Shown in pieces: positions 1 to 6,807 of a stretch of DNA of 6,857 bases. The DNA is from CAYXXZ01 sp964469165 (lineage in GTDB: Bacteria; Pseudomonadota; Gammaproteobacteria; Pseudomonadales; Porticoccaceae), in the NCBI GenBank assembly GCA_964469165.1, contig CAYXXZ010000132.1, forward strand, positions 1 to 6,857. Reading direction: 5' to 3'. The notes under the pieces were generated by a model, which did not search any database, was not told the origin of the DNA, and saw only the letters and a program-made list of their open reading frames with translations. The position numbers were made by a program, and so were the translations under genes. How positions within the stretch are numbered: position 1 is the first letter of the stretch; each line of letters starts with the position of its first letter.

Positions 1-689
1 CCCACGTCGATCACGGTGGCGCCGGGTTTGATCCAGTCGCCCTTGATGAATCTGGGCCGGCCCACGGCGGCGACGAGAATATCCGCGGTACGACAGAGCT
101 CCGCCAGATTGCGGGTGCGGGAGTGAGCGATGGTGACCGTACAGCTTTCCTGCAGCAGCAGTTGCGCCATGGGTTTACCGACGATGTTGGAGCGCCCCAC
201 CACCACGGCGTTGAGCCCTTCCAGCTTGCCCAGTTGATCCTTGAGCAGCATCAGCGAACCGAGCGGCGTGCAGGGCACCAGGCGATTTTGGCCGACGAAC
301 AGCGCACCCACATTGAGCAGGCTGAAGCCATCAACATCCTTGCGGGGGTCGATGGCGTTGATGATGTCGTCTTCGTTCAGGTGCGCCGGCAGCGGCAGTT
401 GCACGAGGATGCCGTGAACGCCGGGATCCTTGTTGAGTGAATCCACCAGCGCCATCAGTTCCGCCTGGGTGATATCCGCAGCGGGGCGGTGCTCGCGGGA
501 TTCCATGCCCAGTTGCTGGCAGCGCAGCACCTTGTTGCGCACATAGACCTGGCTGGCCGGGTCTTCGCCCACCAGCACCACGGCGATGCAGGGGCGCAGG
601 CCATGGTCGGCGTGAAGACGCGCCACATCGGCTTTCAGTTGTTCACAGAGGTTATCGGCAAAGGCCTTGCCGTCGATGCGAATTGCCAT
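1..689 (-). CDS. folD: FolD, bifunctional methylenetetrahydrofolate dehydrogenase / methenyltetrahydrofolate cyclohydrolase (3' end cut by window edge)
   Basis: The enzyme oxidises 5,10-methylene-THF with NADP+ to methenyl-THF, then hydrolyses it to 10-formyl-THF in the cytosol, supplying purine and formyl-Met synthesis. I translated the minus strand from the ATG at 689-687; it stays open to the window edge for 229 codons. The family is about 285 residues, so roughly the last 55 are missing. Catalytic residues are visible: Y49 and K53 in SQVYVRNK, Q97 in GILVQLPLP, and D120 in DPRKDVDG. The PCTPLG motif is at 139-144, and the Rossmann motif VVVGRSNIVGKP at about 162-173. The start is supported by GGGAG six bases upstream, inside the last codons of purU. 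Only 2 bases separate it from the purU stop, so the two are very probably one operon. Identification is firm; the C-terminus cannot be judged. Confidence 0.96.
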   Translation of the reverse strand, partial: MAIRIDGKAFADNLCEQLKADVARLHADHGLRPCIAVVLVGEDPASQVYVRNKVLRCQQLGMESREHRPAADITQAELMALVDSLNKDPGVHGILVQLPLPAHLNEDDIINAIDPRKDVDGFSLLNVGALFVGQNRLVPCTPLGSLMLLKDQLGKLEGLNAVVVGRSNIVGKPMAQLLLQESCTVTIAHSRTRNLAELCRTADILVAAVGRPRFIKGDWIKPGATVIDV

Positions 690-691
690 GG

Positions 692-1573
692 TCAGCTCCC
701 GAGAAAGACGACGGTCTTGTTGCCGTCGAGAAAAACACGATGTTCCGTATGGTATTTCACCGCCCTGGCGAGGGCGATACATTCGTTGTCACGGCCCACT
801 TTTACCAGGTCGTCGGGCTTGTGGTTGTGGTCCACGCGGGTCACCACTTGCTCGATGATGGGGCCCTCGTCGAGATCGGACGTGACGTAGTGCGCGGTTG
901 CACCGATCAGTTTCACGCCGCGATCGAACGCCTGGTGGTAAGGCTTGGCACCCTTGAAACCCGGCAGAAACGAGTGATGAATATTGATGCAGCGGCCATG
1001 CAGCTGGCTCGCCAGTTCGTTGGACAGTATCTGCATGTAGCGCGCGAGGATGACCAGCTCGGCGCCGGTTTCGGCGACGATTTCCAGCACGCGCGCTTCC
1101 TGGGCAGCTTTGTTTTCCTTGCTCACCGGCAGGTACACGTAGCGGATTCCTTCGCGCTCGACCAGCGGGCGCAGGTCGATGTGGTTCGACACCACGGCGA
1201 CGATATCCATGTTGAGGTCGCCCTTGCCGTGGCGGTACAGCAGGTCGTTCAGGCAGTGATCGAATTTCGACACCATGATGATGACCTTGGTGGGCTGCCT
1301 GGCATTGCGCATTGCCCAGTGCATGCCGAGCCCGTCGGCTACGGCTTCGAATTGCGCGCGGATTTTATCGATGTCGGGCGAGTCACCTTCCGGTCGAAAT
1401 ACCGCGCGCATAAAAAATTTCTGCGTGTCCTCGTCATCGAACTGTTCCAGCGAGCAAATGTAACAGCCGTTTTCCGCCAGATAGGAACTTACCGCGGCCA
1501 CTACGCCGGTGGCGGCACGGCAGTGCGCGGTGAGAATATAGGTTTCTCTGAAGGCGGTGTTGTTGTCTGGCAC
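692..1573 (-). CDS. purU: PurU, formyltetrahydrofolate deformylase
   Basis: PurU hydrolyses 10-formyl-THF to THF and formate. In E. coli it is controlled by the methionine/glycine balance and provides formate for PurT. The product is 293 residues, against about 280 in E. coli. Residues about 8-90 form an ACT-type regulatory domain (ILTAHCRAATGVVAAVS at the start). Residues about 95-285 are the formyltransferase fold shared with PurN, with N197 and H199 in INIHHSFLPGFKGA and D235 in SDLDEGPII matching the usual Asn-His-Asp catalytic set. The start is GTG at 1573-1571: an in-frame TGA lies 11 codons upstream with no ATG between, and AGGA sits three bases before the GTG. The stop is TGA at 694-692. 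folD follows after 2 bases. Upstream lies a REPIN-like hairpin at 1615-1690 that may be in its leader RNA. Confidence 0.96.
   Translation of the reverse strand: MPDNNTAFRETYILTAHCRAATGVVAAVSSYLAENGCYICSLEQFDDEDTQKFFMRAVFRPEGDSPDIDKIRAQFEAVADGLGMHWAMRNARQPTKVIIMVSKFDHCLNDLLYRHGKGDLNMDIVAVVSNHIDLRPLVEREGIRYVYLPVSKENKAAQEARVLEIVAETGAELVILARYMQILSNELASQLHGRCINIHHSFLPGFKGAKPYHQAFDRGVKLIGATAHYVTSDLDEGPIIEQVVTRVDHNHKPDDLVKVGRDNECIALARAVKYHTEHRVFLDGNKTVVFLGS
696..700 (-). promoter_or_regulatory. folD ribosome binding site inside the end of purU
   Basis: On the minus strand GGGAG lies six bases before the folD ATG (689) and forms part of the last sense codons of purU (GGG AGC, then TGA). A ribosome ending purU would clear this site, so translational coupling of PurU and FolD is likely. 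The coupling is inferred; the motif and spacing are seen. Confidence 0.7.
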
Positions 1574-1614
1574 GAGTCCTGTCCTGTTGCTGTGTTTTGC
1601 TGATCAATGGGCCA

Positions 1615-1690
1615 TGGGCCGAGAAACGAAGCTCAACAATTCGATGGTAAAAATAGGGCCCACAAATGTTGGGCTTCGTTCCTCAGCCCA
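1615..1690. repeat. REPIN-like element: two inverted copies of a short palindromic repeat
   Basis: Arms 1615-1638 and 1667-1690 are inverted copies of one 24-base unit and differ at 3 positions, all transitions. Each copy carries its own small palindrome; in the right copy GTTGGGCT (1668-1675) pairs with AGCCCAAC (1685-1692) around a 9-base loop. The shared core is GAACGAAGCCCAACA or a close variant. The loop between the arms is 28 bases. As minus-strand RNA, two of the three changes become G-U pairs, leaving one mismatch (positions 1633/1672), so the fold suits the strand on which the flanking genes are read. The layout matches REPINs, paired inverted REPs mobilised by RAYT (TnpA-REP) transposases. 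I recall very similar units scattered through proteobacterial genomes, but that is memory, not a search. No RAYT gene is in the window. There is no clear T-tract, so it is not a standard terminator. Confidence 0.75.
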
Positions 1691-1705
1691 ACCTACGAGC
1701 TCTCC

Positions 1706-2008
1706 TCAGAGGGCGACGTCGAAAAGCTCTACCTGGGGCGGCCCAAGATAGATGCCCTTGCTGGTTCCCGCATTGGCGTGGGCCTTGCGGAAGGCTTCGG
1801 AGCGCGTCCAGTTTTCGAAGGACTGGCGCGAATCCCACTCGGAATGAGACGCGAACAATGCATAGTCGTCTGTCACCGGCCCCGCCAGCAGATGGAATTT
1901 CCTGAAGCCGGGCACGTCTTCGAGGTAGCTGTCGCGCGCTTTCCACAAGTCGATGAATTCCTGCTCTCTGCCCCTGGCAATCTTGAATCTGTTCATGGCG
2001 ATGAACAT
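1706..2008 (-). CDS. Small ABM-fold monooxygenase, probable IsdG/HmoA-type heme-degrading enzyme
   Basis: This 100-residue protein fits the antibiotic biosynthesis monooxygenase (dimeric alpha-beta barrel) family by length and pattern: a first strand MFIAMNRFKIARGRE, a helix EFIDLWKAR, then VPGFRKFHLL, and an SEAFRKAHA helix. N6, W67 and H77 fall where IsdG-family heme oxygenases carry their Asn-Trp-His heme-pocket residues, so oxygen-dependent heme cleavage and iron release in the cytosol is the best guess. The fold call is firm; the substrate is inferred. The start ATG at 2008 has GGAG seven bases upstream; the ATG at codon 5 has none. The gene lies 89 bases after nadE on the same strand and a REPIN-like element follows its stop. 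No heme-uptake genes are visible. A general quinol monooxygenase is the main alternative. Confidence 0.8.
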   Translation of the reverse strand: MFIAMNRFKIARGREQEFIDLWKARDSYLEDVPGFRKFHLLAGPVTDDYALFASHSEWDSRQSFENWTRSEAFRKAHANAGTSKGIYLGPPQVELFDVAL

Positions 2009-2039
2009 GGCTCTGCTCCGTGGTTGATTTCTTTTTGGA

Positions 2040-2092
2040 CTGATGTCTGACGCCTGACGCTATAAAATATCCTGCCTTTCCAAGCGTCAGAC
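2040..2092. repeat. Heptamer direct repeats with an inverted partner, between nadE and the ABM gene
   Basis: Three tandem heptamers lie at 2040-2060: CTGATGT, CTGACGC, CTGACGC. The reverse complement GCGTCAG occurs at 2084-2090. GTCTGACGC (2045-2053) and GCGTCAGAC (2084-2092) form a perfect 9-base inverted repeat with a 30-base AT-richer spacer (2054-2083) holding TATAAAATAT. It begins 5 bases after the nadE stop codon on the minus strand. It could fold in the transcript or act as a protein-binding site before the ABM gene. No T-tract follows the arm on either strand, so a classical terminator is unlikely. The spacer might hold a -10-like element, but I find no well-spaced -35. Confidence 0.6.
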
Positions 2093-2097
2093 TTACC

Positions 2098-3726
2098 TCA
2101 CACCCCCGCTTTCCAGCCGTTGGTCATCGGGTAGCGCCGGTCGCGCCCGAAGCCGCGCCTGGTGATGCGGATACCGAAGGGTGCCTGGCGGCGCTTGTAT
2201 TCATTGAGGTCCACCAGGCGGATGACATGATGGACATCTTCCGCGCTGAAGCCTTTTTCGATGATGGCCTGTGCGCTCATATCTTCTTCGATGTAATACT
2301 CGAGAATCTGGTCGAGCACCGCATAGGGCGGCAGGCTGTCTTCGTCTTTCTGGTCCGGCGCCAACTCGGCCGACGGCGGGCGGGTGATGACCCGTTCGGG
2401 AATCACCGGCGAGATGCTGTTGCGGTAGCGCGACAACTCGAACACCAGGGTTTTCGGCACATCCTTCAGCACATCCAGCCCCCCGGCCATGTCGCCGTAC
2501 AGTGTGCAGTAGCCAACGGCATTTTCACTCTTGTTGCCGGTGGTAAGCACCAGGTGGCCCTTCTTGTTGGAGATGGCCATGAGCAACACACCGCGCGCAC
2601 GGGCCTGGATGTTTTCTTCGGTTTTGTCGACGGGCAGGCCTTCGAATACCGGCGCGAGCTGTGCGGTGAAGGCGTTGAATATCGGCTCGATGCTGATGCT
2701 CTGGTATTTCACGCCGAGAATGGCGGCCTGCTCGGCGGCGTCGTCCTGGCTCATCTGCGAGGTGTAGCGAAACGGCATCATCACCGCCTCGACCCTGTCG
2801 GCGCCCAGCGCATCCGCCGCAATCGCAAGCGTCAACGCTGAATCGATACCGCCGGACAAGCCCAGCATGACACCCTTGAAATGGTTTTTTTCCACGTAAT
2901 CGCGCACGCCGGTCACCAGCGCCTGGTACACCGAGGGCAACAGCGCCAGCGGCTCCTTGAGCGGCCCCGATACGATCTCGACGGCGTCATCGCCGACGCG
3001 CAGCACCACCATGTCCAGCTCTTCCTGAAACATCGCGGCCTGCGCCCTCACTTCGCCGTCGGCATCGATCACCATCGATCCGCCGTCGAACACCAGCTCA
3101 TCCTGGCCGCCGACCTGGTTGAGGTACACCACCGGCATGCTGCCTTCGAGGGCGCGCGCGCGCACCTCCGCGCGGCGCTGTTCGTGTTTGCCGCGGTGAA
3201 AGGGCGAGGCATTGATGTTGAGCATGAGCCGCGCCCCCGCCGCCATTGCCTGGCGCATGGGCTGCGGATGCCAGATGTCCTCGCAGATCGTGATTGCCGT
3301 GGCAACGCCCTCGATGGCCACCACGCAGCCGTCGCTGCCCTCGGTGAAATAGCGCTTCTCATCGAAAACCTGATAATTGGGCAGGTGTTGCTTGGCGTAC
3401 TCCGCCACCAGTGCCCCGTCCTGAAACACCCCGGCCATGTTGTAGAGCAGGCCGTCGCGGCGTCGCGGGTAGCCGATCACCGCGGTGACCCCTTGCGTAT
3501 GGAGCGCAATTTCGGCGAGCGCGGCGTCGATGCGCACATCGAGGCTGGGACGCAAGAGCAGATCTTCGGGCGGATAGCCGGTGAGCATCAACTCGGGAAA
3601 CACCACCAGATTCGCCGCGCGCTTGTCGCGGGCCGCGCAGATGATGCGCACCGCCTTGGCGGTGTTGCCGGGAATATCACCTACCAGGGGATTGATCTGG
3701 GCCAGGGCTATTCTGATGTCTGTCAT
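2098..3726 (-). CDS. nadE: NadE, glutamine-dependent NAD+ synthase
   Basis: It catalyses the last step of NAD+ synthesis: ATP-dependent amidation of deamido-NAD+, with ammonia taken from glutamine. The 542-residue, two-domain form is seen. Residues 1 to about 250 are a nitrilase-type glutaminase with catalytic E45 (VVFPELMLTGY), K112 (AKQHLPNYQVF) and C148 (ITICEDIW). Residues about 265-542 are the synthetase, with the pyrophosphate-binding SGGIDS at 291-296, TTGNKSE at 395-401 and GYCTLYGDMAGG following. All key residues are present and the length is normal, so it should be active. The ATG at 3726 gives the expected family N-terminus (TDIRIALAQINPLVGD), but no good Shine-Dalgarno sequence precedes it. 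It is divergent from pilS and first in the minus-strand gene series. Nothing suggests a role in pilus control. Confidence 0.97.
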   Translation of the reverse strand: MTDIRIALAQINPLVGDIPGNTAKAVRIICAARDKRAANLVVFPELMLTGYPPEDLLLRPSLDVRIDAALAEIALHTQGVTAVIGYPRRRDGLLYNMAGVFQDGALVAEYAKQHLPNYQVFDEKRYFTEGSDGCVVAIEGVATAITICEDIWHPQPMRQAMAAGARLMLNINASPFHRGKHEQRRAEVRARALEGSMPVVYLNQVGGQDELVFDGGSMVIDADGEVRAQAAMFQEELDMVVLRVGDDAVEIVSGPLKEPLALLPSVYQALVTGVRDYVEKNHFKGVMLGLSGGIDSALTLAIAADALGADRVEAVMMPFRYTSQMSQDDAAEQAAILGVKYQSISIEPIFNAFTAQLAPVFEGLPVDKTEENIQARARGVLLMAISNKKGHLVLTTGNKSENAVGYCTLYGDMAGGLDVLKDVPKTLVFELSRYRNSISPVIPERVITRPPSAELAPDQKDEDSLPPYAVLDQILEYYIEEDMSAQAIIEKGFSAEDVHHVIRLVDLNEYKRRQAPFGIRITRRGFGRDRRYPMTNGWKAGV

Positions 3727-3809
3727 CGGCGTGGCGGCGGCATGTGAAAGAGGCGGCTATTTTCGGCTAAAATCCGTTCAATAGCAAAAAGTAGACAGCC
3801 CGCGACGCA
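3727..3809. promoter_or_regulatory. Divergent intergenic region between nadE and pilS
   Basis: These 83 bases must hold the 5' signals for both nadE (minus) and pilS (plus) unless transcription enters from afar. On the plus strand TAAAAT at 3768-3773 resembles a -10 box, 36 bases before the pilS ATG; the hexamer 17 bases upstream (TGAAAG) is a poor -35. On the minus strand I see only weak candidates. No sigma-54 (GG-N10-GC) promoter, inverted operator or riboswitch is evident. Confidence 0.35.
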
Positions 3810-5477
3810 ATGGCCAATTCTGGAAGAAATACCGACAGAGAACGTTTCTCCGCAAGGCTCTTGCGGCTCTATCTGTTTTATCGTTTTTTTCTTTCCCTGC
3901 TGCTGCTCGGAGTGTCCGCGAGCACCTTCGCCATATCGCTGGTGGGCAGCTTCGCGCCGCGGCTCTATCTGAGCACCGCCATCGTCTACGTGGTGCTGTG
4001 CGCCATCACCCTCGGTTTCTACCAGTTGCAGAATCACCGGCTCAAGAGTAGCCAGTTGTTGCTGACGCTGATCACCGACATCGCCATTCAAACGCTGCTG
4101 ATGTACTGCAGCGGCGGCCTGAGCAGCGGTATCGGTTATCTGATGATCGTCACCGTGGCCGCGGGCGCGATCTTCTTCAGCGGCCAGATGGCCATCCTGA
4201 TTCCGGCCATTGGCAGCATCTGCATCATTCTCGAAGGCGTGGTCGCCATCTATGTGCAGGGCCGCGACGACGCCAGTATCGTTCCCGCCGGCGTGCTCGG
4301 CATCCTGCTCTTTCTCACCGCGCTGCTGTTCCTGCGGCTGAGCCGGGCGCTGACCGCCGCGCAGCGGGAAGCGCAGCAGGAATCGGAGCTTTCCGCGGAG
4401 CTGCAGGCGCTCAACCAACTGGTCGTCAACCGCATGCATACCGGCATCCTGGTGGTCGACGGCGAGCAGCGCATCCTGCAGATAAACCAGGCCGCGCGCC
4501 GCCTGCTCGGCCATGCGCCCGAGCGCCGCGCCCTCGAAATCGGCGATTTCATTCTCGGCGAGCCGCGCCTGGTGACGCGCCTGCAGAACTGGAAGCAGCG
4601 CCCGTCGGTGAAGGCAAGACCCTTTATTTCCCGCTTCGGCAACACCGAATTGCAAGCCAGCTTCGCGCACCTGGAACAGAGCGGCCGCGAAAGTACCATC
4701 ATTTTTCTCGAAGATTTCCGCGCCGCGGCGCAGCAGGCTCAGCAACTCAAGTTCGCGTCGCTGGGCAGGCTCACGGCGAGCATCGCCCACGAGATCCGCA
4801 ATCCCCTTGGCGCCATCAGCCACGCTTCGGAACTGCTCGAGGAAATTCGCGACGACGACACCGTCACCACGCGCCTGACCCAGATCATCGCCACCCAGGT
4901 AAAGCGGGTCAATCGCATCGTCGAAAGCGTTCTGCAGTTGTCGCGCCAGGGGAAATACCATCCGCAACGACTCGCCATCGCACCCTGGCTGCAGGAATTC
5001 ATCGCGCAATACCGCCAGGGTCGCAACAGCCCGGCGGATATCCAGCTCGACATTCTCGCAGCCGCACCGGAGGTGACGTTCGACCCGGTGCATCTCCAGC
5101 AGGTTCTCACCAATCTGCTCGACAACGCGCTGCGCCACAGCCTCGCGGCCACGGGGCAAGCCAGCGCGTGCATTCAGGTGGACAGACTGGCGATGGAAAA
5201 CCTCGTCAATCTGGATATCATCGACCGCGGCCCCGGCGTTCCGGTGGCGGATCGCAACAAGTTATTCGAGCCTTTTTTCTCTACATCATCCGGCGGTTCA
5301 GGGCTCGGCTTGTTCATCGCGCGGGAATTGTGCACCATCAACTACGCCACCATAAAATATCAGCCACCAGAAAATGGCGGCAGCAGTTTTTTTCGCATTA
5401 CATTCATTCATCCGGAGAAAGTCCTCAATGCAACATCGGCAGCCCTCGAAAACGGCCAGAGCCCTGATCATCGATGA
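3810..5477 (+). CDS. pilS: PilS, membrane sensor histidine kinase of the PilS-PilR type IV pilus system
   Basis: PilS phosphorylates PilR; in Pseudomonas aeruginosa it responds to pilin in the inner membrane and so tunes pilA expression. The 555-residue protein has about six hydrophobic segments in residues 23-175 (roughly 23-45, 52-71, 84-100, 108-124, 127-148, 158-175). A cytoplasmic PAS-like region follows at about 200-305 (LNQLVVNRMHTGILVVDGEQ), then the kinase core. Phospho-acceptor H327 lies in LTASIAHEIRNPLGAISHA, a pattern typical of PilS. The N box NLLDNALRHS is at 435-444, G1 DRGPGV at 472-477, and G2 GSGLGLFIA at 496-504. The ATG start matches the short pre-membrane tail of orthologues, but its ribosome site is weak; TTG at codon 18 is a less likely choice. 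The 3' end overlaps pilR by 50 bases. All motifs needed for kinase activity are present. Confidence 0.95.
   Translation: MANSGRNTDRERFSARLLRLYLFYRFFLSLLLLGVSASTFAISLVGSFAPRLYLSTAIVYVVLCAITLGFYQLQNHRLKSSQLLLTLITDIAIQTLLMYCSGGLSSGIGYLMIVTVAAGAIFFSGQMAILIPAIGSICIILEGVVAIYVQGRDDASIVPAGVLGILLFLTALLFLRLSRALTAAQREAQQESELSAELQALNQLVVNRMHTGILVVDGEQRILQINQAARRLLGHAPERRALEIGDFILGEPRLVTRLQNWKQRPSVKARPFISRFGNTELQASFAHLEQSGRESTIIFLEDFRAAAQQAQQLKFASLGRLTASIAHEIRNPLGAISHASELLEEIRDDDTVTTRLTQIIATQVKRVNRIVESVLQLSRQGKYHPQRLAIAPWLQEFIAQYRQGRNSPADIQLDILAAAPEVTFDPVHLQQVLTNLLDNALRHSLAATGQASACIQVDRLAMENLVNLDIIDRGPGVPVADRNKLFEPFFSTSSGGSGLGLFIARELCTINYATIKYQPPENGGSSFFRITFIHPEKVLNATSAALENGQSPDHR
5414..5417 (+). promoter_or_regulatory. 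pilR ribosome binding site inside the end of pilS
   Basis: GGAG lies 10 bases before the ATG at 5428 and within pilS coding sequence. It decides the pilR start: the upstream in-frame ATG at 5374 would add 18 residues (MAAAVFFALHSF...) that do not belong to a receiver domain, while MQHRQPSKTARALIIDDE puts the first receiver strand close to the N-terminus, as in relatives. Confidence 0.6.
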
Positions 5478-6807
5478 CGAGCCGGATATCCGCGAACTGC
5501 TGACCATCACCCTCGAAGGGCTCGGCATTTCCGTCTCCCAGGCCAGCAACGTCGGCGAGGCTCGGGACATGATCGGCGCCAACGCCTTCGACCTGTGCCT
5601 GACCGACATGCGCCTGCCCGACGGCGACGGCATGGACGTGATCGATGCCATTCAGCAACAGCGCCCGCAAACGCCGGTCGCCGTCATCACCGCCCACGGC
5701 AACACCGAACTGGCCGTGGAAGCGCTCAAGAAGGGCGCCTTCGACTTCGTGTCGAAACCCCTGGAATTGAAGCGTCTGCGCGCCATGGTGGAAACCGCGC
5801 TCGCACTCGGCGCAGAACCCGTCGCAGGCGGCACGAAAAATCCGGGGCTCACCGGCAACTCCGCGGTCATGAACAAGCTGCGCGACCGAATCGCCAAGGT
5901 GGCGCGCAGCCAGGCGCCCGTCTTTATCAGCGGCGAGTCCGGGTCCGGCAAGGAGCTGGTGGCACGCGCCATTCATTACCAGGGGCCGCGCGCCAACGGC
6001 CCCTTCATTGCCGTCAACTGCGGCGCGATTCCATCAGAGCTGATGGAAAGTGAATTTTTCGGCCACAAGCGCGGCAGTTTCACGGGCGCGATCCAGGACA
6101 AACAGGGGCTGTTCCATGCCGCCGACGGCGGCACCCTGTTTCTCGATGAGGTGGCCGATCTGCCACTCGGCATGCAGGTAAAACTGCTGCGCGCCATTCA
6201 GGAAAAGTCGGTGCGCCCGATCGGCGGTCAGGAGGAAAAAACCGTCGATGTGCGTATCCTCAGCGCAACCCACAAGAATCTGGCCGCGGAAGCGGGCAAC
6301 GGCAATTTCCGCGAGGATCTGTTCTACCGCATCAATGTCATCGAAATTCCCGTGCCGCCGCTGCGCGAACGGCGCGACGACATCGCCGAACTCGCTGAAA
6401 CCTTTCTGCAGCGCTTCGCCGGTGAGTCATCGCAACCCGCACCGAAACTCAGCGCCTGCGCGCTGCAGGCGCTGCAGGAACACAGTTTTCCCGGCAACGT
6501 GCGCGAACTGGAAAACATTCTGGAGCGCGCCTTCACTTTGTGTGGCGGAGACCGCATCACTCGTCATGACCTCGACCTGCACCAGCGCATCGGGGTGGAT
6601 AAACGGGATGTGGCGCCGGAAAATGTCGGCGACGACTATGTGGCCGACGGCTCGGAATCCATCGACAATTATCTGGAAGGCATAGAACGGGAAATCATCG
6701 CCCGCGCACTCGCGGAAAACCGCTGGAACAAAACCCTGACCGCGCAAAAGCTGGGGATTTCATTCAGGCAGTTGCGTTACAAGTTGCAGAAGTTGGGGAT
6801 AGATTGA
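5428..6807 (+). CDS. pilR: PilR, sigma-54-dependent response regulator of type IV pilus genes
   Basis: PilR is an NtrC-class activator that, once phosphorylated by PilS, drives RNA polymerase-sigma-54 at the pilA promoter in known relatives. From the ATG at 5428 it has 459 residues; the P. aeruginosa protein is about 445. Residues about 10-125 form a receiver domain with acidic D16-D17, phospho-acceptor D60 (LCLTDMRLPDGDG), T88 and K110. Residues about 140-375 form the AAA+ domain with Walker A GESGSGKE at 169-176, the sigma-54 loop GSFTGA at 216-221, Walker B GGTLFLDE at 234-241, and FPGNVREL at 354-361. A Fis-type helix-turn-helix occupies about 425-457 (NRWNKTLTAQKLGISFRQL). The loop reads GSFTGA rather than the usual GAFTGA, which I believe is normal for PilR. 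It overlaps pilS by 50 bases, so the two are co-translated. A heptamer repeat array begins at its stop codon. Confidence 0.96.
   Translation: MQHRQPSKTARALIIDDEPDIRELLTITLEGLGISVSQASNVGEARDMIGANAFDLCLTDMRLPDGDGMDVIDAIQQQRPQTPVAVITAHGNTELAVEALKKGAFDFVSKPLELKRLRAMVETALALGAEPVAGGTKNPGLTGNSAVMNKLRDRIAKVARSQAPVFISGESGSGKELVARAIHYQGPRANGPFIAVNCGAIPSELMESEFFGHKRGSFTGAIQDKQGLFHAADGGTLFLDEVADLPLGMQVKLLRAIQEKSVRPIGGQEEKTVDVRILSATHKNLAAEAGNGNFREDLFYRINVIEIPVPPLRERRDDIAELAETFLQRFAGESSQPAPKLSACALQALQEHSFPGNVRELENILERAFTLCGGDRITRHDLDLHQRIGVDKRDVAPENVGDDYVADGSESIDNYLEGIEREIIARALAENRWNKTLTAQKLGISFRQLRYKLQKLGID

Noticed and set aside
683..1603. A 306-codon open frame on the plus strand, opposite purU
   Set aside because: purU on the other strand has full catalytic residues and normal length; the plus-strand translation resembles no family.
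2045..2092. Inverted repeat as a rho-independent terminator of nadE
   Set aside because: The 30-base loop is long and no T-tract follows the arm on either strand.
2881..3747. A 288-codon open frame on the plus strand, opposite nadE
   Set aside because: It is His/Arg/Gln-rich, lacks domains and mirrors the nadE nitrilase half; a shadow of GC-biased codons.
3723..5159. A 478-codon open frame on the minus strand, opposite pilS
   Set aside because: It lies almost wholly antisense to pilS, which has complete kinase motifs. The translation is rich in Arg, Gln, Ala, Asp and His with no recognisable domain, as expected from an antisense frame of GC-rich coding DNA.
5374..5427. Upstream in-frame ATG that would extend PilR by 18 residues
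   Set aside because: The extra residues are unlike a receiver domain, and a GGAG site lies before the ATG at 5428.
5428..6807. PilR sigma-54 loop GSFTGA as a defective GAFTGA
   Set aside because: The Thr-Gly-Ala contact residues are kept and I recall Ser at this position in PilR orthologues, so loss of sigma-54 contact is not indicated.
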